A stretch of DNA of 64,000 nucleotides, taken from NCBI RefSeq assembly GCF_002944315.1, contig NZ_CP024311.1, positions 3,510,501-3,574,500 of the forward strand, given 5' to 3'. Both the position numbers and the translations under genes were made by a program. Below the pieces are notes generated by a model. It was not told where the DNA came from, ran no database searches, and saw nothing but the letters and a program-made list of their open reading frames with translations. The stretch's first letter is position 1; every line of letters starts with the position of its first letter. Positions 20,412-28,743 of the stretch are shown one piece after another. The stretch comes from Rhizobium sp. NXC24 (GTDB lineage Bacteria; Pseudomonadota; Alphaproteobacteria; Rhizobiales; Rhizobiaceae).

Positions 20412-20463
20412 CTAGAGCGGATGATTTTAGATCGCATCGATCTAAAATCTGAATCCGCTCTAG
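20412..20463. repeat. Palindromic repeat, CTAGAGCGG...CCGCTCTAG
   Basis: Outer arms CTAGAGCGG/CCGCTCTAG and inner arms ATTTTAGATC/GATCTAAAAT make a long hairpin just after the permease stop. A related CTAGAGCGGTT...AACCGCCCTAG element lies at 36809-36851. Confidence 0.7.
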
Positions 20464-20478
20464 AATCAAAGAAGTAGA

Positions 20479-20522
20479 GCATGATGTCGTCCGAAAACCG
20501 CTTACACTTTTCGGCATCATGC
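20479..20522. repeat. Dispersed palindrome, GCATGAT...ATCATGC type
   Basis: This element has the same family ends and core (CCGAAAA, TTTTCGG) as 11119-11163, in the opposite order. Together with the preceding palindrome it separates the permease genes from the binding-protein gene, and could set separate mRNA stability for the two parts (inference). Confidence 0.7.
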
Positions 20523-20541
20523 TCGAACAGGAGAACGAGCG

Positions 20542-21807
20542 ATGAAGCATATCACCCAGATTCTCGCCGCCGCGGCCATTTCGATGGTCGTGACGGTCCC
20601 GGCCTATGCCGAGACGACCTTGACGGTTCATTACCCCATGCCCGGCTTCTTCAAGAACGTGATGGACACGATCTCGAAGAAGTTCATGGAGGAAAACCCC
20701 GACATCAAGATCCAGTTCGCTGCTCCTTCGGCCACCTATGAAGAAGGGATTCAGACCATCCTGCGCCAGGCCGGCACGAGCGAGATGCCCGATGTCACCT
20801 TCATCGGCCTCAACCGCCTGCGCATGATGGACGAGCGCAAGGTCGCCGTCGATCTCGGCCCCCTCGTCAAGAAAGAGGGCAACATGGCCGAACAGGGCTT
20901 CTCGGACACGATCCTGAAGCTCGCCCAGGTCAAGGGCAAGCAGGTCGGCCTCGCCTTCGCAACGTCGAACCCGATCATGTACTACAACGCCGACCTGGTG
21001 AAGGCTGCCGGTGGCAATCCGGACAACCCGCCGAAGACCTGGGATGAAGTCATCGCGCTTGCCGGCAAGATCAAGGCGCTCGGCAACGGCGTCGACGGCA
21101 TGGACTTCCGCTGGCAGGGCGACGACTGGATGTTCTCCGCCCTCCTCTTCGGCGCCGGCGGCAAGATGCTGAGCGACGACGAAACCAAGGTTGCCTTCAA
21201 TGGTCCGGAAGGACAGAAGGCCGTCGATCTGATCGCGCGCTTCGTCAAGGAAGGCGGCATGCCGGTCTTCACCAAGCCTGCCGGCGAACAAGCCTTCGCT
21301 GCCGGCAAGGTCGGCTTCGAATTCCAGACGACCGGTGCTCTCGTCAACACCATCAAGAATGTCGGCGCCAAGTTCGACCTGCGCACCGCCAAGATCCCAC
21401 TGATCGACCCGGTCAACGGCCGCCTGCCGACCGGCGGCAACGCCGTCGTCATCCTGACCCATGACCCCGTCAAGGAAGAAGCTGCCTGGAAGTTCGCCAA
21501 GTTCGCGGCCGGCCCCTATGGCGCCTCGGTCGTCGTTCCCGGCACCGGCTATGTTCCGAACAACGAACTCGCCGCCAAGTCGCCAGATTACCTTGGCGAC
21601 TTCTACAAGAAGAACCCGCTGTTCCAGGCAGGCCTCAGCCAGATGTCGGTCATGATCCCCTGGTATGCCTTCCCGGGCGCCAACGGCGTCAAGGTCACGC
21701 AGACGATCGTCGACAACCTGTCGCGCATCGTCGACGACTCGGCCACGTCGAAGGAAGCGCTTGATGACGCTGCTTCCGATGTCGAAGGCATGCTGCCGCG
21801 TAGCTGA
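20542..21807 (+). CDS. ABC transporter substrate-binding protein
   Basis: A 421-residue family 1 periplasmic binding protein. The signal peptide covers about residues 1-23 (ending PAYA), and the mature protein starts ETTLTVHYPMPGFFKNVMD. Start at 20542 has AGGAG 8-12 bases upstream. The YNADLVKAAGGNPDNPPKTWDEV segment is the conserved hinge of UgpB-like proteins. It belongs to the importer encoded upstream and is followed by a strong terminator, so it ends the operon. Its ligand may be a phosphodiester, given the coupled phosphoesterase (inference). Confidence 0.92.
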   Translation: MKHITQILAAAAISMVVTVPAYAETTLTVHYPMPGFFKNVMDTISKKFMEENPDIKIQFAAPSATYEEGIQTILRQAGTSEMPDVTFIGLNRLRMMDERKVAVDLGPLVKKEGNMAEQGFSDTILKLAQVKGKQVGLAFATSNPIMYYNADLVKAAGGNPDNPPKTWDEVIALAGKIKALGNGVDGMDFRWQGDDWMFSALLFGAGGKMLSDDETKVAFNGPEGQKAVDLIARFVKEGGMPVFTKPAGEQAFAAGKVGFEFQTTGALVNTIKNVGAKFDLRTAKIPLIDPVNGRLPTGGNAVVILTHDPVKEEAAWKFAKFAAGPYGASVVVPGTGYVPNNELAAKSPDYLGDFYKKNPLFQAGLSQMSVMIPWYAFPGANGVKVTQTIVDNLSRIVDDSATSKEALDDAASDVEGMLPRS

Positions 21808-21831
21808 ATTTCGATCTGATCGCAAAAGCCG

Positions 21832-21863
21832 CGCCGCTTCTCTTCGGAGAGGCGGCGTTTTTA
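21832..21863 (+). terminator. Intrinsic terminator of the phosphoesterase-ABC operon
   Basis: Perfect 11-bp arms CGCCGCTTCTC/GAGAGGCGGCG close a TTCG tetraloop, followed by TTTTTATTT. It lies 24 bp after the binding-protein stop and directly before the convergent LacI gene's end. Confidence 0.92.
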
Positions 21864-21874
21864 TTTGCGGCATG

Positions 21875-22858
21875 CTACGGAATGGCGTTGAGATCGCGGA
21901 CCGTTCCACCGGGTCGTAACCGATAAGCCACGGTCAGGTGGCGCGGCGGCGCGGCATTCTCCGCCATGTCGAGCAGCAAAGAGGCTGCTGCGGCTCCCAT
22001 CGTTCCGTCCGGAATTTCGACCGTCGTCAGGGAAACCTCTCCTAGAAAGCCGAGGGAAATTCCGTCGAAGCCAGCGACCGACACATCGCGCGGGATGGAA
22101 AGGCCTTGGCGTCGAAGTGCACCCATGACACCGAGCGCCAGAAGATCGTTCGACGCGATGATTGCCGTCGGGCCAAACCGCGAAACCGCATCCGAAAGAT
22201 CGAGCTGTTCCAGGCTGTTCACGAAGGAAATCTCCAGGGCATCCAGGGGCTGCTGCCGCGCCGCCTCCATCGCCCTGACATAGCCGAGATAGCGCAGCCT
22301 CGCCCGATCCGATGCCGAAAAATGGCCTGATATGAACAGGATGCGGCGGTGCCCCTTGTGCAGGAGGTGCTCGGTCAGGTCCCGGCCCGCACCGAAATTA
22401 TCGGTCGCAACGGCGGCGGTAAAGCGGGCGGTCGGCGGATTGCCGAGCAGCACGGTCGGCGGCAGGGCGGATGACAGGACGAGGCTGCGTTCGGGATCGC
22501 AGAGCGTGAGGATGAGACCGGTCGGCTGCTGCTGGAGAAGCGATGCGACGGCATCGGCTTCTTGTGCCGGATCATAATTCGATTGCGCGATCAGCACGCT
22601 ATGCCCGGCATGCAAAGCCCTGTTCTGGATGCTCGAAAGCGATGCCGCAAAGACGGGATTGGTGATGCTGGGGATGAGCACGCCGATCGCCGGCCGGCCA
22701 TTGCCGCTGCGGCTGCCGGGGCGATAGCCAAGCTCCGCCGCCGCGCGCCGCACGCGCCGGACCATTTCGTCGCTGACCGGGCCGTTGCGATTCATCACCC
22801 GGCTGGCGGTCGCAACCGAACAACCGGCGCGAAAAGCGACTTGCTGGAGCGTCGACAT
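21875..22858 (-). CDS. LacI-family transcriptional regulator
   Basis: About 327 residues. The DNA-binding segment is TLQQVAFRAGCSVATASRVMNRNGPVSDEMVRRVRRAAAELGYRP and the effector domain follows (AIGVLIPSITNPVFAASL to SVAGFDGISLGFLGEVSLTTVEIP). The start MSTLQQVAFRAG at 22858 is the standard family start. A longer frame extends to 22906. The gene converges on the phosphoesterase-ABC operon and most likely regulates it. No clear CG-centred palindrome was found upstream of 16658, so its operator is not identified. Confidence 0.9.
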   Translation of the reverse strand: MSTLQQVAFRAGCSVATASRVMNRNGPVSDEMVRRVRRAAAELGYRPGSRSGNGRPAIGVLIPSITNPVFAASLSSIQNRALHAGHSVLIAQSNYDPAQEADAVASLLQQQPTGLILTLCDPERSLVLSSALPPTVLLGNPPTARFTAAVATDNFGAGRDLTEHLLHKGHRRILFISGHFSASDRARLRYLGYVRAMEAARQQPLDALEISFVNSLEQLDLSDAVSRFGPTAIIASNDLLALGVMGALRRQGLSIPRDVSVAGFDGISLGFLGEVSLTTVEIPDGTMGAAAASLLLDMAENAAPPRHLTVAYRLRPGGTVRDLNAIP

Positions 22859-22973
22859 GATCTCACGCACCTCCGGCTTCACCTCCGGCAGCATCGAGAA
22901 TAGCATCGGCCTACGGGAGTAGCCGGCTATTATCCGAGGTCCGTGACAGTTATTTGAAGGATTTTTATCTCCC

Positions 22974-23876
22974 TCAGCTCATCCATTTCCGATGTTCGAC
23001 AAAGCGCTCCGCGACGAGATCGATGAAGATCCGCGTTTTTGTCGGCAGGTAAGTGCGGTTTGGATAGATGGCGTTGATTGAGAATTCCGCCGGCTTGTAG
23101 TCCGGCAGCATCCGCACCAGCGCGCCGGAGGCCAGATCGTCCATGATGAGAAAGCTGGGTGCCAGGAATACCCCCTGTCCGTTCAGCGCCATATAGCGCA
23201 GGGTCTCGGCACTGGTGGTCACGATATTGCCGCCGACCTTCACATCAACCTGTTTCTCGGTCTCGGTGAAAAAACGCCAGTCGTCGCCATAGGGGTAATA
23301 GGAGTAGCGCAGGCAATTGTGGCTCGCGAGATCGGCGGGTTCCGTCACGGCGGGATGCGTCCGGGGATAATCCGGTGAGCAGACCAGCACATGCCGCCAG
23401 GGCGTCAATCGCCGTGCCACCAGGCTGGAATCGGGCGGCATCGTCGTGCGGATGGCAAGGTCATAGCCCTCCTCGATCAGGTCGATCATCCGCTCGCCGA
23501 TGCTCAGGTCGACCGTCACGGAAGGGTATAGGCTCAGATACTCGCTGATGACGGGGGACAGGAAGCGGGTAATATGCGTGCTGGTATAGAGTTTCAGCGT
23601 GCCGCGCGGCGTCGAGGTTGCGGCACCCGCGGCACTGTCGGCCTCCTCCAGATCGGCGAGAATCTGGCTCGACCGCTCGTAATAGAGCTTGCCGGTTTCG
23701 GTGAGACTGACTTTGCGCGTCGTGCGGTTCAGCAGCCGGACGCCGAGCCGATCCTCCAATGATTGTATATGGTTGCCGACCATGGTGACCGACATGTTAA
23801 GGCGCCGCGCGGCTGCCGAAAACCCACCGCATTCCACCACGCGACCAAACACCTGGAGGCTCGTCAGCCTGTCCAT
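22974..23876 (-). CDS. LysR-family regulator (CrgA/AaeR-like branch)
   Basis: A 300-residue regulator opening MDRLTSLQVFGRVVECGGFSAAARRLNMSVTMVGNHIQSLEDRLGVRLLNRTTRKVSLTETG, the typical winged helix of this branch. The C-terminal domain is full length. It is divergent from the HlyD-type gene at 24013, with 136 bp between starts, so it probably controls the efflux pair. Short sequences shared between this gap and the gap before the transporter gene (see findings) may be binding sites. Confidence 0.9.
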   Translation of the reverse strand: MDRLTSLQVFGRVVECGGFSAAARRLNMSVTMVGNHIQSLEDRLGVRLLNRTTRKVSLTETGKLYYERSSQILADLEEADSAAGAATSTPRGTLKLYTSTHITRFLSPVISEYLSLYPSVTVDLSIGERMIDLIEEGYDLAIRTTMPPDSSLVARRLTPWRHVLVCSPDYPRTHPAVTEPADLASHNCLRYSYYPYGDDWRFFTETEKQVDVKVGGNIVTTSAETLRYMALNGQGVFLAPSFLIMDDLASGALVRMLPDYKPAEFSINAIYPNRTYLPTKTRIFIDLVAERFVEHRKWMS

Positions 23877-24012
23877 ATCGACCCTCGATTATCCGCTCTG
23901 AGTTGATGATCCTTCCCGATTTAAGCACATTATCACGCGACGCGTCAGGGCGCATTCTCCAGCCATCGAAACACCGGCCTTCGCACAGAGGTCGAGATCA
24001 TGGAGAGAAACA

Positions 24013-25148
24013 ATGGTTGAGTTGCCTCGCAAGGAGCAGTTCCAGACCGTCCTGGAAGCAGATGTCAAAACCCCCGCCGTCGCCGAGGCGCCGGCCACTG
24101 GAACTCCCGCAGCTGAAACTCCGAAGTCCAAATCGGGCGGCAAGATAGTCAAGCGCACGATCATCGCCGCCGCATTGCTGGCCGGCGCCGCCTTCACCGG
24201 CGACTATGGCTATCATTACTGGACGACGCGCCGCTTCATCGAATCGACCGACGACGCCTATGTGAAGGCCGACTACACCACCATCGCTCCGAAGATTTCC
24301 GGGTATATCGCCGAGGTGCTGGTCAACGACAACGATCACGTCAAGGCCGGCCAGGTGCTGGCGCGCGTCGACAACCGCGACTATCGCGCAGCGCTGACCC
24401 AGGCTCAGGCCGACGTCAAGGCCGCCGGGGCCGCCATCACATCGACCAGGCCAAGGCTACCATCGTTGCCTCCCAGGCTTCATTGACCTTCGCCGAAGCC
24501 GATGCCCAGCGCTCGCAAAACCTGATCCGCAACGGCGCGGGTACGACCCAGCGCGCCGAGCAGAGCCAGTCTGCCCGAGACCAGGCCGCAGCCAACCTTC
24601 AGCGCGACCAGGCCGCCCTCGTCGCCGAGCAGAAGAAGATTGCGGTGCTTCAGACCCAGCATGATCAGGCCGTCGCCCAGCGCGATCGAAGCGCCGCAGC
24701 CGCCCATCAGGCCGAGCTCAATCTTTCCTATACCGAGATCGTCGCTCCCGTGGACGGCACCGTCGGCGCCCGCACGCTGCGTGTCGGTCAGTTCGTCACC
24801 GCGGGCACGCAGTTGATGGCGGTCGTGCCGCTCAACGCGGTCTATGTGGTCGCCAATTTCAAGGAAACGCAACTGACCTACGTCCGCCCCGGCCAGCCGG
24901 TCGAAATCAAGGTCGACAGCTTCCCGGATGCCGCCATTAAAGGCCATGTAGACAGCGTATCGCCGGCAAGCGGCCTCGAATTCTCGCTGCTGCCTCCGGA
25001 CAACGCGACCGGCAACTTCACCAAGATCGTCCAGCGCATTCCCGTGAAGATCACGCTCGACGATGCAAGCCTTGCCGGCCTGCTGCGCTCCGGCATGTCG
25101 GTCGAACCCGACATCGACACCAAGGCGGCCGTACAGGGCCGACACTGA
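24013..25148 (+). pseudogene. HlyD/EmrA-type membrane fusion protein, frameshifted
   Basis: The first half (24013 to about 24440) has a cytoplasmic N-terminus, one membrane helix (TIIAAALLAGAAF) and the lipoyl-like segment STDDAYVKADYTTIAPKISGYIAEVLVNDNDHVKAGQVL. Near 24441 the coding potential switches frame. Read in the new frame, IDQAKATIVASQASLTFAEADAQRSQ and the rest of the coiled coil and beta-barrel (YTEIVAPVDGTVGARTLRVGQFV) continue to 25148. Family members have about 12 more residues at the junction, so a small deletion with loss of frame is likely. Frame 1 stops at 24486. The partner transporter gene is intact. A sequencing error cannot be excluded. Confidence 0.8.
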
Positions 25149-25256
25149 GGCGAGGGATTATCCAGCCAGACTGGATGATCCTTCCCTTCCTTCCTCGATT
25201 ATCACTCGGACCTCCCCGTGAGACTGTCTCTCTCAAAGAGCCAGAGGAGAAACGTC

Positions 25257-26873
25257 ATGGCTACGCTTCAGATCGCCACAAACAGCAATTCCTCCGCAAA
25301 GCCCGTCCCCACAGCAGGCGGTGCTGCCACCATGAGCCCGCTGAAGATGTGGACCGCCGTCATCGGCTCCACGCTCGGCGCCTTCATGGCGGTGCTGAAC
25401 ATCCAGATCGTCAACGCTTCGCTCGCCGACATCCAGGGAGCGATCGGCGCCGGCACGGACGACGGAGGCTGGATTTCGACGTCCTACCTGATTGCCGAGA
25501 TCGTCGTCATTCCCCTGACCGGTTGGCTCGCCCGCGTCTTCTCGGTGCGCACCTATCTGCTGGTCAACGCCGTCCTTTTCCTCGTCTTCTCGGTTGCCTG
25601 TGCCTTCGCCGCCAATTTGCAGCAGATGATCATCCTGCGCGCCATTCAGGGCTTCTCCGGCGGCGTGCTGATCCCGATGGCCTTCACCATCATCATCACC
25701 CTTCTGCCCAAGGCCAAACAACCGATCGGGCTTGCCCTCTTCGCGCTGTCGGCCACCTTCGCGCCGGCCATCGGCCCGACCATCGGCGGCTATCTCACCG
25801 AAAACTGGGGCTGGGAGTATATCTTTTACGTCAACCTCGTCCCCGGCGCGATCATGGTCGGCATGCTCTGGGCCTCGCTCGACCGTGCACCGATGAACCT
25901 CGGCCTGCTCGCCAAGGGCGACTGGCCCGGCATCGTCACCATGGCGATCGGCCTCGCCTCGCTGCAGACCGTGTTGGAAGAAGGCAACAAGGATGATTGG
26001 TTCGGCTCGCCCTTCATCGTTCGCCTGTCGGTCATCGCCGCCGTCTCGCTGACCCTTTTCCTGATCATCGAACTGCGCGCCGCCCATCCGCTCCTCAACC
26101 TGCGCCTGCTGGTACGCCGCAATTTCGGCTTCGGCATCGTCGCCAACTTCCTGCTCGGCATCGCGCTCTACGGCTCCGTCTTCATCCTGCCGATCTATCT
26201 GACCCGCATTCAGGGCTACAATTCCGAGCAGATCGGCATGGTGCTCGCCTGGACCGGTATTCCGCAGCTCCTCCTGATCCCGCTGGTCCCGCGCCTGATG
26301 AAGCGCATCGACCTGCGCATCATGATCGTCGTCGGCTTCGCCCTCTTCGCCACCTCGAACTTCATGAACATCTACATGACCGCGGACTATGCCAGCGACC
26401 AGCTTTTCTGGCCGAACATCGTCCGCGCCATCGGCCAGGCCCTCGTCTTCACGCCGCTGTCGGCCATCGCCACCTCGGGCATCGAAAAGGAAAATGCCGG
26501 TTCCGCCTCCTCGCTCTTCAACATGATGCGCAATCTCGGCGGCGCGGTCGGCATCGCCATGCTGCAGACCTTCGCCCAGAAGCGTGAACAGTTCCATTCG
26601 AACATCCTGACGGACTCGGTCACGGTTTTCGACGAAGCCACCCGCGCCCGCATCGCACGACTGACCGCCTATTTCATGAACCATGGCGTCTCGGACGTTG
26701 CCACCGCCCAGCACAAGGCCATCGTCGCCGTCGCCCTGCGCCTGCGGCAACAGGCCAATATCATGGCCTACAGCGACACCTTCTACCTGCTCGGCATCGC
26801 GCTCGTCGCCGCGCTCATCGCCAGCCTTTTACTCAAGAAACCCGGCCATATCGAAGGCGGTGGCGCTCACTAG
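25257..26873 (+). CDS. MFS multidrug transporter, DHA2/EmrB family
   Basis: A 538-residue inner-membrane drug:proton antiporter with 14 predicted helices. Family motifs are visible: LNIQIVNASLADIQGAIGAGTDDGGWISTSYLIAEIVVIPLTGWL (helix 1-2 and motif D1), the RAIQGFSGGVLIPMAF motif and FAPAIGPTIGGYLTENWGWEYIFYVNLVPG (motif C). Start at 25257 follows AGAGGAG. It normally works with an EmrA-type membrane fusion protein and an outer membrane channel, and the upstream fusion gene is frameshifted here, so tripartite export may be impaired. Confidence 0.92.
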   Translation: MATLQIATNSNSSAKPVPTAGGAATMSPLKMWTAVIGSTLGAFMAVLNIQIVNASLADIQGAIGAGTDDGGWISTSYLIAEIVVIPLTGWLARVFSVRTYLLVNAVLFLVFSVACAFAANLQQMIILRAIQGFSGGVLIPMAFTIIITLLPKAKQPIGLALFALSATFAPAIGPTIGGYLTENWGWEYIFYVNLVPGAIMVGMLWASLDRAPMNLGLLAKGDWPGIVTMAIGLASLQTVLEEGNKDDWFGSPFIVRLSVIAAVSLTLFLIIELRAAHPLLNLRLLVRRNFGFGIVANFLLGIALYGSVFILPIYLTRIQGYNSEQIGMVLAWTGIPQLLLIPLVPRLMKRIDLRIMIVVGFALFATSNFMNIYMTADYASDQLFWPNIVRAIGQALVFTPLSAIATSGIEKENAGSASSLFNMMRNLGGAVGIAMLQTFAQKREQFHSNILTDSVTVFDEATRARIARLTAYFMNHGVSDVATAQHKAIVAVALRLRQQANIMAYSDTFYLLGIALVAALIASLLLKKPGHIEGGGAH

Positions 26874-26934
26874 AGCAATTCCAGGAAAAGTGCGCAGCGG
26901 TTTTCCGTCCGGAATTGCGAAAAAACAAAAAGAC
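26872..26934 (+). repeat. Dispersed 60-bp repeat, copy A
   Basis: This runs from AGAGCAATT through GGAAAAGTGCGCAGCGGTTTTCC to GGAATTGCG and an A-rich tail ending AAAAGAC. An almost identical copy in the opposite orientation occupies 36851-36912, including the A-rich tail. Internal arms GGAAAA/TTTTCC and CAATTCC/GGAATTG make it a hairpin. It begins at the last bases of the transporter gene. Confidence 0.8.
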
Positions 26935-26972
26935 GGAGCGCCGCTCCCTCCCTCGCCTCAGGAGACACGATC

Positions 26973-28265
26973 ATGACCACCGTCAAAACCCGCCAGTCAG
27001 TACCTTCATTGTCTGATCTTCTCGATATCGAATATCCCGTCTCCGAGCGGGGCGCCATCAGCCCGGCCGCGATCCTCGCTCTCATCGAATGGCTCTCAAG
27101 CGACGAGGCCCATGCGCTGGATGAGGCCGGCCTGACCTTCGGCCTTGGCCGCCGCCTGAGAAGCCTCGGCCTTCCGGTCGACCGGCTGAGCTTGCACCTC
27201 ATGACCCTGCATCCGGAAATCATGGGCCGCTCTGTCGCCTGGTCGCCGAACGAACCCGTACAGATCCGTGACCGCGAGCACGGAGCCATCACCCAGATAT
27301 TCCTGCACAGTGCTTTGTGGAAGGCCATGAACACCCGCGATATCGTCATCGCCGGCCGGGGCGACGATCACGATCAATGGGAACAGCTCGACACATTCGC
27401 CGGCCGTGGTCTGGTCGAACTGATGATCGTTCCGCTCTGCAATGCCGACGGCCCGGTCAGCGCCGCCTCTTTCGCCACCAAACGTCCGGGCGGTTTCACA
27501 TCCCCAGAACGGCAAGTGATCGAACGCATCATGCCGTCGCTGCGCAATGCCTGCGAGCTCCGGACGCTGCGGCAGGTTGAGCTCAGCCTGCTCGATATCT
27601 ATATCGGTCCGATGACGGCGCAGCGCATCCTCGCCGGCCACATCCGCAAGGGCGAGATCGAGACCATGGAGGCCGCACTCATGCTCTGCGATCTGCGCGG
27701 CTTTACCGAGCTTTCCAACCGCCTGCCCGGCGAACGCGTGATGGAGCTGCTGAACGTCTATTTCGACGCCGTCGTGCCGGCAATCGCTCGCGAAGGCGGC
27801 GAAGTCCTGAAATTCATGGGCGATGCCGTTCTCGCCGTTTTCCCCGGCTATGACGCAACCCGCTCCAGCGATGCCGCGCTCGCCGCCGCCAAAGCCATCC
27901 TCGCCCGCCTCGAAACGCTGTCTTTCCCCGATGCCCGCCTGCAAGCCGGCATCGCGCTGCACTACGGCGAAGTCAGCTACGGCAATATCGGCTCCGGCCG
28001 CCGCCTGGATTTCACCGTCATCGGCCCCGACGTCAATCTCGTCAGCAGGATACAGGGCGTATGCAGCGATAGCGGCCAGCCGCTACTAATGTCGCAGGAT
28101 TTTGCGAAGAAGCTCAGCGATCAACAGAGCATCTCGATCGGCAGCCGAGCACTCAAGGGATTCGAAGAAGAGATCGAGCTGTTTGCGCCGGATTTAATCT
28201 CGCCCGCCAAGGGCGAGATTGGCTCCGCATTTGCCGCCATCATCACCAATACTGACCTATCCTAG
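26973..28265 (+). CDS. Class III adenylate/guanylate cyclase
   Basis: A 430-residue protein. Residues 1-200 form a domain shared by rhizobial CyaX-type cyclases. The catalytic domain runs from about 232 to 410. The two metal aspartates (LCDLRGFT, D240; FMGDAVLAVF, D284), a substrate lysine (K280), the base-selecting DFT (D346) and the transition-state N355 and R359 (GPDVNLVSRI) are all in place, so it should be active and adenylate-specific. No membrane helix is visible. A cyclic-nucleotide-binding channel protein is encoded 7 kb away, which may or may not be functionally linked. Confidence 0.9.
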   Translation: MTTVKTRQSVPSLSDLLDIEYPVSERGAISPAAILALIEWLSSDEAHALDEAGLTFGLGRRLRSLGLPVDRLSLHLMTLHPEIMGRSVAWSPNEPVQIRDREHGAITQIFLHSALWKAMNTRDIVIAGRGDDHDQWEQLDTFAGRGLVELMIVPLCNADGPVSAASFATKRPGGFTSPERQVIERIMPSLRNACELRTLRQVELSLLDIYIGPMTAQRILAGHIRKGEIETMEAALMLCDLRGFTELSNRLPGERVMELLNVYFDAVVPAIAREGGEVLKFMGDAVLAVFPGYDATRSSDAALAAAKAILARLETLSFPDARLQAGIALHYGEVSYGNIGSGRRLDFTVIGPDVNLVSRIQGVCSDSGQPLLMSQDFAKKLSDQQSISIGSRALKGFEEEIELFAPDLISPAKGEIGSAFAAIITNTDLS

Positions 28266-28356
28266 AGCGCTACATGCTGCGCATTCCGCCGGATCGCCTG
28301 CGGCGGCTGCCCCGTCTCCGAGCGGAAAGCGCGGCTTCGGCAAGCTGTTCCACGGA

Positions 28357-28521
28357 CAGAGGCGTGCGCAGATTGCGCTTGCCGGTTTTGACCAGGGCGA
28401 ATTTGCGACCGTGCCTGCCCTTCCCGAGATCGCACAATGGAATGCCTACGAAAACGCTCGCCAGGCCATGATGCCCAATCTGTCGCGTACCAAACCGGCA
28501 GACCGCTACAAGATCGCCTAA
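28357..28521 (+). pseudogene. Remnant of a short-chain dehydrogenase C-terminus
   Basis: The last 50 codons of an open frame read QIALAGFDQGEFATVPALPEI followed by NARQAMMPNLSRTKPADRY. This is the typical C-terminal tail of one SDR branch, in which an alpha helix ends in PNLSR..PA.RY. No Rossmann motif or YxxxK lies upstream, where the cyclase gene ends. It is therefore a truncated relic. The remainder of the 28266-28743 gap holds no other recognisable gene. Confidence 0.5.
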
Positions 28522-28743
28522 GCGACTGAAAAACCTCGCACTACGAAGCCAAGCGTGCCAGCATCCCCTTACGTGAGGCGCTGGCATCGGCGCTATATTA
28601 GCAATTGTATATTTACATCACATCTGGACTCAATTTGCTGCTTTCGCTCCATACTATCTAGGATAGTGCTCCAAAAATTGGTAATCGTCACTGGCATCGG
28701 TCTCGGAGGGGCCGGCTGTTGTGAGGCTTGGGGCGTAGCAACG

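Noticed and set aside
19561..21909. Very long open frame on the minus strand opposite the second ABC operon.
   Set aside because: It is antisense to intact, motif-bearing permease and binding-protein genes. GC-rich codon bias opens such mirror frames, and its translation is rich in Arg/Asp/His without any domain.
24483..25148. Second half of the HlyD gene as an independent protein from TTG.
   Set aside because: It lacks the membrane anchor and first lipoyl half, and begins mid coiled coil. It is better read as the distal part of a frameshifted gene.
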